Below, piece after piece: positions 15,301 through 28,554 of a stretch of 64,000 bases of DNA. Source of the DNA: Opisthorchis felineus (Eukaryota; Platyhelminthes; Trematoda; Opisthorchiida; Opisthorchiidae). Positions within the stretch are counted from its first letter, which is position 1, and every line of letters starts with the position of its first letter. A program made the position numbers and the translations under genes. The notes under the pieces are model-generated. The model was given only the letters and a program-made list of their open reading frames with translations, was not told where the DNA came from and did no database searches. The DNA lies in contig SJOL01005965.1 of the NCBI GenBank assembly GCA_004794785.1, positions 123,229 to 187,228 on the forward strand, read 5' to 3'.

Positions 15301-15974
15301 CAAAGAACGAACATGCAACGTGGACAGTCACAATGAGAAACTGTGCTTATAGCTACGTCTTTTTGTTTGTTTTTTTTGGAGGCAAATGAGGAGTAAAAAT
15401 GTTGCCGTTGTGAGCTCGGCAAGTTCGTTTGAGGCAGGCAGAGAGTCGGCGGTAAGTGAGGGGGAAGGGACCAAGGCTGCAAAACCAATCTGAATAAAGG
15501 AAGTGATGAACGGCCTGAGCAGTTCATCGCTTTTTAGCCATCAAGTTCACACCTGGCTGTGGATTCTGGCATAGACTGGATAACTGTAATGTGGTGTGGT
15601 TGACTGGAAGCGGACGGATAGAGAATCAGAGTGACCATGTCCATGGCCTTTGCTTTAGAATGAAAGAAATTTTAAGTGGGTTCTGCAGGGGATCGAGCTG
15701 TAGAGCCCCTGCGATTGTGCACCAAATAGAAAACTGCCACCTGGCGGTGTTTGTGGGTGAGGGCCGGGTTAGGTAGTCAACTTGAGTCGTGTTTTCGTCG
15801 CCCGGTGTAGATGTCCAATGTAACCCAGTGTACAGACGCACATAGCAGCCCGCAAAACGGAGGAATGTTCACGTTGTACACTTGAATAGAGATGCTGAAG
15901 TATTGTGGTTGAAGTGTACGGTAGGTATGTTATTAACATAGGGAAACCTGAGGAATCGTGTACATATCTTGGAG
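3341..15974. other. AT-rich intergenic sequence, no gene supported
   Basis: 12.6 kb without a recognisable coding segment, RNA gene or element. Frames reach at most about 100 codons and carry no family motif. There is a TA tract at 4245. From about 15400 the sequence becomes G-rich and may include old element sequence upstream of copy A. Confidence 0.6.
4245..4263. repeat. (TA)n microsatellite
   Basis: A short TA run of about 19 bp in AT-rich, gene-free sequence. Confidence 0.95.
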
Positions 15975-16460
15975 TAATGATGTTATTGATGTTTATCCAC
16001 AACTGGTGGGTGGCACACCGTCAGGCAAGATCATAATGCTGCAGTCACAATAAAAGCATGACTAGCGGGATTTATGGTTACGGGGATTGCGCGGAAAATG
16101 GACAGTGCCATAAACAGTAGGCATTGTCCGATGTAGACGTGGTCATCCCTAAACTGGCACGGGCAGAGAGGCACAGTTACTACGGCCTGTTTTCTTTTGG
16201 GGAAAGGGTCGAGCTGATGCAACATCAGATCGTTAGAATTTGAAGGTGGCGGGCAAAACGTGGAGGAGGGCAAAACAAGAGGCATCCTGCCTGACACATG
16301 ACTAGAAAAGTGCAGATTGCGGAAAATGAGGAACAAGAACAACGGATCTGGTGAAGCAGCAGAGTTGGCCTAATCCAGCCGGTCAATTTGAACTAAAGCC
16401 TAAAACCGCCGCTGTGGCCCTGTGACCTTGGACCGTTGGGCTTATGGCCAGGGTCACTCA
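15975..16460 (-). mobile_element. LINE-3'-end-like repeat, copy A, - orientation, longest
   Basis: Its tail end is eroded (GATGTTATTGATGTTTATCC). Then come GGTGGGTGGCACACCGTCAGG, CCGATGTAGACGTGGTCATC and GAATTTGAAGGTGGCGGGC, and it extends to CTTATGGCCAGGGTCACTCA. The last block is the reverse complement of TGTGACTCTGGCCATAAGC at the start of copy D, so the family is longer than copies B and C show. Confidence 0.75.
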
Positions 16461-19400
16461 GGCATTCAAACGAGGAGAGGATTTAGAGCGTAAGTCTAGG
16501 ATACCTACTCGCAGGGTGGACAAGCTAATCAGTAAGTTTACGGTCAGGCTGATGATCAATCGCGGATGGTGGGGAGGAGTTCACATTGGATGCAGAAATC
16601 GGACATCCCAGAGAGCGGTTAGCTGATTTTTGTTGGAACGAAATGTGAACCGGGATAACCAGGTGGCAAAAAATTCTGTTGCACTTTCTGTACCGTCACC
16701 CTCCTTGATATTATGTTTTCTAAAGTGAACCGGTAGCTCATTTGTGGTACGGAGGCACTAGATCATGCTTTTAGATGCATCTTGTCCGTTTATCCATATG
16801 GACAGTTTTCTGTTCGTCAGCCCAATGCGGCCTTTTGAATTAGTTGCAGCCTATTCGGGACAAACCTGCGCCGGTTTACCTTTTGGCGCTGCCTTGCGGC
16901 CCAAAATAATCTTCTCAAAGCAGCGCTTGGTTTGCCTACTGCTGCGGTTCAACATAGTTTACAGTTTTTGGTGCTTTTGGGATGTTTGCGTATTCTATTA
17001 GCGAACGGAAGAAACTTCGATTTGTATGTTCCGTTTTTCGTTTCCAATATCTTCTCTAAGCCCCTGTGGCAACTCTTCTCAGTTATCGTAGCTTTGTCAC
17101 CCCCAATGTGTGCGATATTCTTTCTCATTTCAATTCTGTCGCAGTTTCCATCCACTCCTCTTGATATACCTTGTATGCTGGTTTTCTGTGGATTGGCTGG
17201 CGGTCTCTACCATAGGTCTCTATCAGGCGGCCGTAGACAATTTCGGTATGAGAGTTTACAAGTACCCCGTTGTAAGTTTTTCGACCAAGTGGCCTCACAA
17301 TGAGATAGTTGTTCTTTCTTTCCATGAACCCACATACTCTGATGATGAGGTGAGGGACATTTTCATGACAGGTAGGTCACCCACTTAGCAAGGCCCATAT
17401 TATAGGTCAATCGGTAGATGAACACCGTTCAATTTTTTTCATGGCAACTTTTCCACCGGGTCCCATTTTCTGTATTTTACGTTAAAATTTTCGCTTTGAA
17501 GTCCAGCTATCTCCAGGCGCTTCCGATGAATTGATGGAATCCAAGGGTCACCCAACCTCTCCACAAGGCCTAGTAAAAATTTGTATGCTGGGAGTCTCGA
17601 TAACACAAAGATTCACTGAGTTGGAGCTTCAGCCTTCTGTGCCTTCGTTAGTACATTAGACTCTGCAAAGTTATTGTGACCTATCTTTGTTCATTATCTT
17701 TTGTGGCCAGTTACTTTGCTTTTTTCCTGAAAGTTTAGATCACCATCTTATCCTGGTTGCCTAATTTTTAACTAATATTCCGTTCAGCTACAATGGGTGA
17801 GTTCTGAGAGCGAGTATTTTCTTGGCTTCGTAAGGTAACCTGTCTCGCGTCGAGTATGACAGTCGTACTAATACACTTAAGTCTTTTGTACGAAAGCTAT
17901 ATGTTGAGCAAGTCGACGGAAACCTTCAGGCGGATAAACAAACATAGAAAGGCCAAAATAAAACAGCCTCTGCTCCCTTTTTGTCCCATACGCGATTATG
18001 AGGTCTACCAATTCCATTTGGTAAACCTGAGGAGTTTGCACCATAGTCAACCCACAGCGCAGTGGAGTTTATGAAAACACAGCTCTTTAGGAGGAATCAG
18101 TCGAACTATATTCTAAACTGAACCATATCTATGTGCCTTTGCCAAAAAATTATTGCTAAGTTGGCAGGAGAATTTAGAGAGAACGAGGCTCCACGAAAAG
18201 TTTGCCCGAAGGGACTAAACGTGGAGCCAGCAAAGTAAGGGTTTTGGAGGGGTTAAACGTAGGGTGCATCGGTGGACCAACCAGCAAAAACCGTAGGCGG
18301 TCAAACAAAGCAGCCTAAATAACCATCTAACTGGTCACACACAACCACAGAACAAATCCAACTCAACAGAAAAATCTCGTCATCCAAGTTGGATCGCGTA
18401 GCGCAGGGTAGTAGCTAACCTCAGTTACCTTGTCCGTGTTGGTCCCCGTTCCGTTTCTTGGCAGACTCTTGCTAGGCAAGGCTACTTTGGATAGAAGTGG
18501 ATTACACTCCCTGGTTTGTGTTTAAACCAGCACCACGGATACTTTCTGACGCTGTAAAAGATTTTGAAGGCATTTCTTTGCCATTTTACCCCGCATCATA
18601 ACCTGGTCGATTCTTGTCATACTAATGCTGGATACCAGTCCTCCCATTGTGCATTCCACAACTGGATGAAATACCCCCGATACAGTCATCAGTCCGATGG
18701 TTATCGGTTAAAATATCCACAGGCCTGAGCTGATACACAATCCTGACCTTTCCTTGTATCCCACCTTTGTTTCGATCCACTGATGAGAGGTGCATTCTGC
18801 TACATTAGTACGTTTAATTTATATCGTTCAACAGATCACCCAGTAAGGGACAAAGGAAAAAGATTATGACATTTTGCGCCTTAGAAGTATGACCCGAGGG
18901 GGGACAGAATTTTTTGAAACTGTTACTCTTCAACCTCTAATTGGTCAGCTCATCTGCCTCATCTTTGAGATTTACTTATTTCGCCTTTGAATTGTCTCGA
19001 CCAGTGCCGCGGCTCATAGTGTTTGCCAAGTTATTTAAGCCCATCGAGTTTCCATCCTACTTGCAGGCATCGGCACCCTGAGGGCCGCGTCCCGCGGATT
19101 TGTCCGCTCTTGTTTGCAATCCTTATTATCGGTTTGTTCATTTTCTGTCTCGAGTGGCTAACATACTTGTTTACACCTCACCTGCGCTGTTTGCATAGCG
19201 TCAACTTCTCCGAGAATATCAGTAATATACCCATAAGCAAGAAAAATAAGCTTTCAGTTACGAATTGGAGTTTCAAATCCCGTACAACTACTGATACACT
19301 ACCAGAGGCCACGTGCCCATTTTTCCACCACCACCATTTACCAAGTCGTTCTGAGGTAGCTGCTGTTTGCCGCAATAATTTTTGAATTAAATAGGCTTGT

Positions 19401-19901
19401 TCGCGAATCACAAAATATCCACGGCTTCCTGACGGTCGGGTAAATTCCTCGAGGCTCCCTTAGAAATAGGCCAAAATCTCCGCATCACTTCCAGCTTGTA
19501 CGGTTAACCACAGAAGTGGTATGTAAGTGTCGGTCACCAAGCCTATAAAGACTCATCTGAGAGGTTGAGAAGAACGGTTCGTATACCTGGAAGGTCCGAT
19601 TTGCTGGCCGTTTTTTGACAAATAATTTCGGTACCCTTGGTAGAAACCAGCTTGGTGGGACTTTAAAAGACGTGCTGACTTAAACCTCAGATTGCTGAGG
19701 CGCGATGACCTCCACCGTTGCACGTGCAGGCGGTCTATTGCCAGGTTGTTTACGGGTGATGTAATTGCTCGGTTTGTGTTCCTTGGAAGTACCCGGGGGC
19801 TCGGTGCAATTCTAAAGATTCTAAAGCCCTAAAGGTGCTGCTTTCTAGTATTGCTGAAGGCTCTGATGTTTGCTGCACGTGTTTTTCATGGTCCAGCAAT
19901 G
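16461..19901. other. No gene supported
   Basis: Between repeat copies A and B. A 123-codon + frame (16932-17303) is hydrophobic and overlaps several - strand frames; none has a recognisable motif. The density of overlapping frames suggests decayed element sequence, which I cannot name. Confidence 0.5.
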
Positions 19902-20336
19902 ATAATAATAATGTTTATTCCCAACTTGTGGGTGGCATGCCGTCAGGCATGATCATCAGGTTACAGTCCGAATAAAGGCATGCCTGGCGGGGATTGTGGG
20001 TACGGGGGCTTTGGTAAAAGGGACAGCGTCATAGGCGGGGGCGTTATCCGATGTAGACGTGGTCATCACTAAAACACACGGGCAGGGAGGCACAGTTTTT
20101 ATGCTTTTGTTGGACAGAACATCGAGCAAGATCAGGTTGGTAGGATTTGAAGTTGGCGGGCAAAAACAAAGCGAGGGAGGGCAAAACAAGAGGCTTCCTT
20201 TACGGTACATGACAAGAAGACTGTAAATGGTTGAAAATGAGGAACCAGAACATCAGATCTGGTGAAGCAGCAGAGTTGGCGCCATCCAGCCAGTCGAGCT
20301 GAACTAAAACCTAAAACCACCGCTGAGGCCTCCTGC
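19902..20336 (-). mobile_element. LINE-3'-end-like repeat, copy B, - orientation
   Basis: Begins ATAATAATAATG then TTTATTCCCAACTTGTGGG and includes GGCATGCCGTCAGGCATGA, CCGATGTAGACGTGGTCATC, TGGCGGGCAAAAAC and the AACTAAAACCTAAAACCACC block. It is about 435 bp and looks the least eroded of the four. Similarity to the other copies ends near 20336, as expected for a 5'-truncated insert. Confidence 0.78.
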
Positions 20337-23300
20337 CCCTTGAAAGCAATTTGATGCAGGGCTCGCAGAATTCGATTAACTGCACACGTGGCTGAGAATT
20401 TTGCCGCATTTTGGTCTGATGATTGATGGAAAAGCAAGTTTACAGATTTCTCCATGAGGGTCCTTAGATAGGATTTCTTACTGCAACATCTGAGCTTTTG
20501 CTTGCGCGTGATCTTGAAGCGACTTACTCGGTCATCGCCTCTGTAGAATTCGTAGCAACCAAATTATCCCCGAGCCGCAATCCTGAACTTTTACTTTATG
20601 CACAACCTAAAAATTGCGCGCGCTTATAATGAGTTTAAAATGCTTCAGGGGTACATATTTAATGGGACGAGAAAACAATAATGAAAAAGGATGCTTTACT
20701 ATAACTTCTTGGGATATATTTCCGGAACTCCCATAGAACTGCGCCGCGATATTTTTAATTGTGAGACCTTTGCATGCACTGCGTTTGGTTAAAAATGCAA
20801 ACTTTATCGACAATTCCTCTATTTCACTCGTCCCTTTCGATTGACTTGTTTGTCCCACTTCTTTTAACACAAGGATGAAGGTAAGTCCTTTAGTTTTCGT
20901 ATACCCAGAAATTAACTTAGCAGTGTACCTGAGAATGTTTATGCACAGGATCCCAACTTGAACCTAGGATCTTTAATTTCTATCATGAAACCCAGTCACA
21001 TCATTGTGCTGAGGATGGATGGCATTGCAGTCGAAAACAGAAGACATCGAGCTCAAGTCAGTCATACACTATGGAGGCCCAGTAAGGACTAGGGCTATCA
21101 GCAGAAACTTGCAAGCAAATGATAAAGCACAGACGCAAGTAAAACTTGTAAAAGTTTTCTATTTCTGCTGCACCCGCAGATGTAAACCTATTTCGCAGCA
21201 CAAAGGGGGCACTCGGACAAGGCACCTGGGTTTTTTTAACCATGGTTTTTCTGTTGAGTGATATTTATCGGCTTTGTTTGTCATGCCAAACGGCAGGGAA
21301 ACTTTTTGCTTGCCATCAGTTTACTTGGACGTAATATAAACATCTTGGAGACAGTTGGTGATAAGCAGTAAGCTGATTGTATGCGTAAGGTATTAAAATC
21401 GTGTATTGGTTCCATACACTTCCAAAAGTTGAGTCTTAAAGTTATTCATAGAGTGTGTTGAAGATAATGCTAATTCCCAACCACGGAATATCATAATGTG
21501 TAACAACAGCGTTGTTACAAAATCAGAAAGAATGGCATGGCAAACAGGAGCGTCTAGCGCTGCGGAAAAATGGGAGTGAACAAATAAGAATTAGGCGTGA
21601 TCCAACATAAGCTAAAGCGTTCCAAGACTGACACAAGCAAAACACCTCAACATAGACGTGGAGGTTAGTGGGACAACGACGAGAAAAAAACATCAGGGAT
21701 GAAGCAAAAGCCTGTCTGGGGAAAAGCTTAGCATGGTGTCAGCATAACTGAGGCGTGTTGAAAATAATTCGCATTGTAGCTGAAATGCAGAAATGTAGTG
21801 TTCTTGAACGCTTGGGGTGTCTTTCATGCAACGGGAGCAAAAGCGACAAGCTCATGTTAGTCGTCGCGAAAAATTATGGCCTTCTGTCCCCATTATATTA
21901 AAGGTGAGTTCATTTGTTTTAAAAATGGTGGATGCTGGTGGTGGTGGTGAGTGTGATGTTGGTGTTGCGTAGGACCAGGTGGTTACCAAAGGTGGATCAG
22001 TAAGCAGAAAACGAGCCAAAAGTGCATCACAGTACCAGAAGCTTGGTACCAGGGCATGCGGAGAGCAGATTGAGTCAGCGCTTATGACAGGTCTGGTCGT
22101 TTGTGTGTTCATATACACAAGTAGAATATTTCAGCAGAAAGCAGTGCAGCGTATAAGGGGTGCCTCGGCGAAAGTATAATGAACCATTTGCGGACAATCA
22201 GACTGAGTGTGGCGAACGATTTGCCTTTGCTGTGGCGTCCACATGTGGCTTAAGAGCATCCCTATAAATTTAAGCCTTTTGGAAGCGGCCGGGGTTTGAC
22301 TACATTTGTAGCTGTCAAAAGTGACCACGTACTTTTGAAGAAACACAACCAGTACAGCATAGCTGACATGCTTGAGTTCTCTAAGGCAGGCTGGCACTGC
22401 CATACACAATAGATTTTAAAGCAGCCTCCGCAAAGATAGGTTGATGTGCGGATTCGCATCGCCACAACGTGCTACAACAAAAAAAATGAGGTGTAGTTGC
22501 TGGTCGCTGTAGCTGGTACTGGGTTAAATGCATTTAACGTGATAGACCTGGGGACCAGACCAACACAGTAAACATTCCTCTAATGCTAGTGGCAGATTTC
22601 AATGCTGGCCTATGTGATACTAGCCCGGAAGGACCTGGAAGCTGTGGCAACTAATTTGGACTACCTGGAGCTGGAAAATAATCAAAAGGTTAAGGCAAAG
22701 TGCGAACGCGGTGGAATAATTGGCTGGCTCAGCAAACAGGCAATCAGGGAAGTCTTTGGACGTTCGACATAAGTGGGTATAGCCATAGATGGGCTTTGCT
22801 ATGTACCTCCAGGTAACTCACACTAGCAACGCAGTAGGCTGCCTGGGTTATGCCTTACTACAGCATCTTCAAGGGAGCTAGATGAGGAGGAGAATACTGT
22901 GGACCGCAAATGACTGAGGCATACAGCAGTCACACAAGCTTACGCGGATTTGCAGCCAGTTTATGTGAAGTGTTTACCAAGTGCGCTTGTTCAGAATGTT
23001 TTGTAGGTGGAAACTGAAGGCTTCTGCGAACAATCCAAAGTGACGCAATAGAGATATACCAAGTGATGTTGCAGGATGTGGGTAGACCGGTTGCGCTGCT
23101 TGGTTTTTGGTCTGTTCGCCAAGCTTGACCACATAAGTTGAGCCGGATTCCGGGCGAAATCTTGTCAGGTAAACTGAGAAGTAAATGATGCGTCCATCCT
23201 AAATTCACCTTCTGGTAGCCAAGCAATGATGAAACTCAAATGGTTTTGGTAAACTACCTGCGTGATACCAGTTTATAAATTTAGCTTAGATTTGTGTTCA

Positions 23301-24245
23301 AAAGAATATGAAATAAGAGCACAAAACGGAAGCCAGAAAACAGAGGATTCCGTTGTACATATAAAAATGGAGAAAGAATCCACGTTGTCTCCGAAGCGTG
23401 GCCCTTCCCATTCATCAGATCGGGCCATCGCGCGCAAGGACTGAGACCAACATAAATTGGACAATTGTCCTGGCCACACTTGCACTTCTTACACTTGTAT
23501 AGGTCTGGGTACCCAAAAAAGCTACTTTAGAAACAGTGTGTGGCAAAGAAATAAATATAATTACTCTGAATTGAGTACACAATAATAAAAAGGGTCGAAT
23601 GGAGCAGACTCACTAAGAATTGTTCTTTTCAAAATAGTTCGTCGTTGGCCAAGGTCAGTGAATAAATAATAATCCGATCGTGGATATCCAGGGGTCTTCT
23701 TTCCGGGAAGCTCTCATATACAATAAACTCCGAAGACAGTCCAAAATGTTTTGTTACCAGAGTTAGCACATGAAGCTCGCAAATGACCGCTGTAAGCGCG
23801 AGTGAAAGGAGAAGAGAAAATCGGACAAAGCGACCACGCCTGTATTGTATGTAATTTTTGTACAAATGCGCGTTTTTTTGGTTTCGCGTATTCAAACAAA
23901 AAACGTTTATGGAATTGATGAAATACGTAACGTTATAATGAAAGCAAAAGATAGGTACAAAACACCACACTCTACAGCATGAATCTAGCTTGGGTGAGCG
24001 CCAAGTGAAATACTTTTCCACGCGAGCATGCATGACGTAGATTACGTTGAATATTACCGCACACAATTCTCAGCAACACCGCTTGAACATGGCCGTTACC
24101 TTTGGGCTTGTTTTCCACAATGATGCCTTCCACTCAATGGCCGCGCCTGGATTTTATCCGTTGGAAATTGCAGTCTCCGCTTCAAAACTCCCGACGCTCT
24201 TATGCCCGCTTGCCCCTTAACTACGAACGGTGTATACTGCTTTAA
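20337..24245. other. No gene supported apart from a LINE endonuclease trace
   Basis: The longest frame is 145 codons on the - strand (24066-23629), Tyr/Phe/Cys-rich and without family motifs. A weak endonuclease motif lies at about 22590. Nothing else is recognised. Confidence 0.5.
22545..22650 (+). pseudogene. Trace of a LINE endonuclease (VADFNAG motif)
   Basis: One frame reads NIPLMLVADFNAGLCDTSPE, similar to the (V/L)(L/A)GDFNA(G/R)LG block of LINE endonucleases. It ends at a TAA soon after and no partner motif was found nearby, so this is a weak relic call. Confidence 0.3.
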
Positions 24246-24516
24246 TCGTCAGCGTTAAAAGGTATCATCCACCGCTTCCGACTGTCCACAGACGAAATAA
24301 TCCGTTCCAGTATCGACAAATGTATAAGTGGATTCAACTCTCCGGGTAAAGAAGAATGCCATCAGCTATTTCGCTGGCTTCGCCGATTTTGTATGACGCA
24401 AGAAGCTATGTATATTTACCACGAATTTCTTCATATCACCGTCCAGATTTGCGCCCCTTATTGTCCTGGACAGTATCTCGGCCCCTTAAGGTCATCCGTC
24501 GTTGGCCGCCGTTTCT
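24246..24516 (+). other. Unassigned open stretch, ~89 codons, no ATG start
   Basis: An open frame from just after a TAA to a TAG reads HRFRLSTDEIIRSSIDKCI and later CHQLFRWLRRFCMTQEAM. A splice-acceptor-like CTTTAATCGTCAG falls just before it. It is not recognised and could be chance or a decayed internal part of the LINE that begins by 25041. Confidence 0.2.
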
Positions 24517-25040
24517 AGTCATAGTTCAAATCAACTGCCTGTGCCGGTAAAGTGGCTGGACCTATGTGGCATGGTTGTTCCAGTGTTACATTTCCCACAG
24601 TTTTGCAATAACTTATTACGTGGTAAGAACGCGCCTTCTTGTTTGCTTTCACCTTCATTAGGCTTTTATCCGTCACGTTTACATTGTGACAAGTTTGCTA
24701 TAGAGGAGAACGTAGGTAGCTCGGTTAGCATAGATGGTCGTTGGTTTGTTCGCTAAACTATGCTCTGATTATTAATAGCCTACGAAGAGCCAGTATTTTT
24801 CACGCCTTGTAAACATCGTGACTCTACCAGTCATGCTGTATTGCACGCAAAATGCATGCCGTCAGATACTGCATGATGGAAGCGATTATTGATTTACTTC
24901 ATGGCTCACTGATTCACACGAATGCTTTCTGGGCCCTCGCCTGTTCCGGTGATCCAGACTGCTGCTCCATCCTCGTTGAAATAGAGAGCGCACCTTGAAC
25001 TTATTGAACCCAATTTTATTGCCCAGCGGGCTATTGCTGA

Positions 25041-26769
25041 TCTCATTGTCTGCGTTTCACCGACGGTAGTTTTATTACCACTCCTGTCAATATAACCAAC
25101 CACCTGAACGCTTACTTTGCCAGCTGCTACTTACCTCTTCCTGCCAAGCTCAATCCCACAATCCCCGCCTCACATTTCACATCTCCACAACAGAGTAACC
25201 GCCTGTCTCTTAGCAACGTGACCATCTCCCTAGCTGATGTATCAGTCCTTCTTCAAACCCTCAAGGACTCCGCTATGCCGGGGGGGAAGCATACCATCAC
25301 GTTCCCTGAGACATGGCGGTCAAGATGTCAAAAGCCTTGTCCTAAACCTTTTTAATCACTCAGTCAACCCTGAAATCGTCCCCTCCCAGTAGAAACAATC
25401 TGCTGTTCATCCTAATTTCAAATCCCAATCCAGGCAAACTACTTCGAACTACAGGGGGATCCATCATACCCCTCTATTAATGCGAACCCATGAACGTCTG
25501 GTCAAGGGCCCGTTAATCAGGTTAATCCTAGTAAAGAATGCCATAGATGACCAACAGTACGGATTCCTATCTCGGAGATCCGTCAGTGGTTGCCAGCTTT
25601 ACTTCTTTGAGACCGTCACTGCAGCCGATGATGCCGGAAACTCTATTGTTACCGTCTATTTCGATATCCAGAAAGCCTTTGACCAGGTCCCTCATGCATC
25701 CCTTCTGAAGAAACTCAATTCTGTTGGCATCACTGGATCCTTGCTTCAGTTATTCACCCCCTATTTATCTGATAGGTCACAGATAACACAAATTGGTGAC
25801 AAACAGTCATCACCACTACCGATCATCAGTGGAATCATTCAAGGGAGCGTGCTAGGCCCCATCCTCTTCCTACCGTATATTAACGACGTCTTCGACGCCG
25901 TATCCCATGGTAAACCCTTCCTTTTCGAGGACGATATAAAAATTGCTTGCACATTTCCTCCCTCTACTTAAACTCTTGCCTTTCGCCAGATCCAACAAGA
26001 CTTAGACTCTCTGACACGCTGGTCAAGTGCCCATAGTCTAAGCTTCTCTTCTCCCAAGTCCCACATAAATTCCTGTCGCTGCTCCGTCCCAGCTGATACG
26101 TTCACAATTAATGGGGACCCCGTCATTCATTCCACAGAGATCAAAGACCTCAGTCTCGGATACTCTTGCACCTTCATTTTTTCTCATCAAGTCCAGTTCC
26201 AGGTTGCCCGAGCACGTAGACTCTGCTCTCTAATGTGACGCTCCTTCCATCTTCGAGACACAAAGGTCAAAATTTTCAAGCTATGCGTGCGGCCAATTGT
26301 GGAATTCTGTCCTGCGTTCTCTTTCCTTTATACCCAAAGTTGTAGGCTGGCACTCGAGAACGTCCTACGTTCATTCACCAAAAAATTATTCCCACAGACC
26401 AGCCCTCTCTCCTACCGCTCCCGTTGTATTATCTTAGGCCTTGAGCCACTATGGCTCAGACGGCTAAAGCTAAATTTAACTCTCTTACACCTTCTGTTTT
26501 ACCGAAATGCTTTTAAAGCGGAGGCTAGGCCAAGTGTAAAGTCATATACACTCTATACATTCCGTAGATCCAGCAACCTCTTAGTGTGCCCTCAAGCGCG
26601 TACAAACCTACGACACTACTTCTTCCTGGTTTACTAAACTCGCATCTGGAACAGTCTCCCTGATCGGTTTCGAAATATCACACATCAACGTACATTTTTA
26701 CAGTCTGTAGATAACTGCCTTACGCGTAAAGCCGCAGCCGCTCTACTTCATAAAAAAAACATAGAATAG
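25041..26769 (+). pseudogene. Non-LTR retrotransposon reverse transcriptase (CR1/Jockey-like), decayed
   Basis: This is the RT part of a LINE ORF2. A short first stretch (25041-25280) reads TDGSFITTPVNITNHLNAYF and SLSNVTISLADV, the usual lead-in to RT. After a frame change at a run of seven G (25280-25286) one frame runs to TAG at 26767. RT landmarks are SNYRGI, QQYGFLSRRS, motif A FDIQKAFDQVPH (25660 on), motif B GIIQGSVLGP (25831 on), motif C LFEDD (25921-25935) and a C-terminal WNSLPDRFRN block. Premature stops in that frame are TAG 25390 (at a Trp position, SQ-W-KQ), TAA 25969, TGA 26236 and TAA 26635. Motif C has Glu where Ala is usual (F/YADD), so the copy is dead on two counts. No endonuclease is recognisable just upstream, so the 5' end is unclear. 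Confidence 0.88.
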
Positions 26770-27465
26770 CCTGAAGACTCTGTGACGCCCATGGCTCACA
26801 TCGACGTGCGGGGCTGTAGCCACCCTTGTCGTAATTGGGGTTGTACCGCACCAAAGCCTACTTGGTCAACCAAACAAAACACACGCACCTACCTACTGCT
26901 CCCAGGAGGGAACATACACAATGAGAAGTATATGTATACAGAAGTTCCAAACCCTCCGCTACCAGCATGCAAGACTAGTGCCCAAAGGCTTTTTATTCGC
27001 CATACACCACTTGTTAACTTAAAGCTGATAGCAGTGCTCCGGGGACTGGTGACTATTTCTCCTACACTTAATTTCTGCCTGGTACTGTCCAATTCACCTA
27101 ATAAATAACAGATTAACTTGTCCATCATCTCGGAAGTTCACTCCCATCAGTCCTTATACGTTTAATTTCCCTATCCACACCACCAGTCTGCGTGCTCATA
27201 TCGGTTTGCACTAGATCTCTTGTGCTTTAATATCATATGTTAGCAAACCCAACCCTTGCTTGGTCGCTTGTCTACTAAGTACAGATCCATCCCTGTCCTA
27301 TCTCATATAATCACTCGTTGTCATCAGCCCAATCGCGGTAGGCCTTAAGTTTTTCTTTCTATGTATATTATTGCACATTATCCCATCTGATGTCTCCTCA
27401 AACTCACCATGCTTTACTAATCTCATCCCATTCCCTCATCTTCCCAAGCTTTAAACTTCGGCAAT
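26770..27465 (+). other. Probable 3' UTR of the + strand LINE
   Basis: About 700 bp of CT-rich, non-coding sequence between the LINE stop and the inverted copy of the (ATT)n-tailed repeat. The short open frames here have no recognisable features. I infer it belongs to the LINE 3' UTR because it is continuous with the ORF and shows no poly-A or other end before 27465. Confidence 0.4.
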
Positions 27466-27932
27466 ATAATAATAATAATGTTTATTCCCAACTAGTGGGT
27501 AGCATACCGTCAGGCATGATCATAAAGTTACAGTCAGAATAAGTGCATGACTGGTGGGGTTTGTGGGTACCGGGAATTTCGTGGAAAAGGGACGGCGACA
27601 TAAACAGTGGGCATAACCCGAAGTAGATTTGGTCACGCCTGAGGCGGCGTGGGTGGGGAACCGAAATTACAAGGGCTCATTCTTTCTTATGGGGAACATA
27701 TCAAATGAGACAAGATACTATCGTTAAGATTTGAAAGTGGCAGGCAAAAGCAGTACGAGGGAGGGCATAGCAAGAGGCTTCCTGCCTGGTACGTGATAAA
27801 AATAATTTTAAAATACTTTAACCTGCAGAAAAAGTGGAACCAGAATAACGAATCAGGAGAGGCAGCAGAACTGGCACGATCTGACTGGCCGATTTGAACT
27901 GAAGCCTAAAACCGTTACTGGTTGGCTGTTAT
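27466..27932 (-). mobile_element. LINE-3'-end-like repeat, copy C, - orientation
   Basis: Starts with ATAATAATAATAATG and TTTATTCCCAAC, the reverse complement of copy D's tail, and stays alignable to the TTTGAACTGAAGCCTAAAACC block near 27915. With copy D it forms an inverted pair 27466-29029 whose tails face outward, separated by about 620 bp of other sequence. It is either a 5'-truncated insertion nested in the LINE 3' UTR or one arm of a foldback structure. Confidence 0.75.
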
Positions 27933-28554
27933 CCCCTCAACCTGGCCTATGATCTACATCAACAGGGATCCACAAGCGGACCAAAAAACCTGCGATCTTA
28001 TACTGGCTTCGTTCTACCTTGGTTGCCTTGGCCAACCTAAAAAACCCCGCTGCTCAAAGAATTGCACATTCCAGCCCAAATGACCTTAAATGTGACGACC
28101 GTTACGAGGCTGCCCAAAAACCGAAGTATGTCAGGCCAATGATGACACGGCACTGCCACACCCAGTTTGATAGCACACCGGAACATATTCCATTCCTGCT
28201 CTCGACCGTACCCTCTCACCCACTAGTTACATTAACTGTAAACACGAACAAGTTCTCCACCTGGCCCTAGCTTCCTCCATGACATGTTTTCTTTCCAATC
28301 TGATGAACCTTTAATTTGCATTTAACCATTTCTGTGTGTCTGCTCCCTACAAAATCAATAATTTTCTATACAGTTCACGGTCCGGCTCGTGTGTTGTCAC
28401 CATCTCACTCTTCGAAGGAACTATTATGCCCGACTCCACAACAGCGACACCAGTGAGTCCCTACAGTTTCACTGTACACCATGATTCTGCGATTCCTGTT
28501 ACCACTTATCCGCTTTACTAACCCCTCCACTTCATCATCCCTACCCACGCTTTT

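Noticed and set aside
16932..17303. 123-codon hydrophobic + frame that looks like a membrane protein
   Set aside because: It overlaps several - strand frames of similar length, has no family motif and lies among repeats.
23629..24066. 145-codon - strand frame
   Set aside because: Aromatic- and Cys-rich with no recognisable motif; this length is expected by chance in 64 kb.
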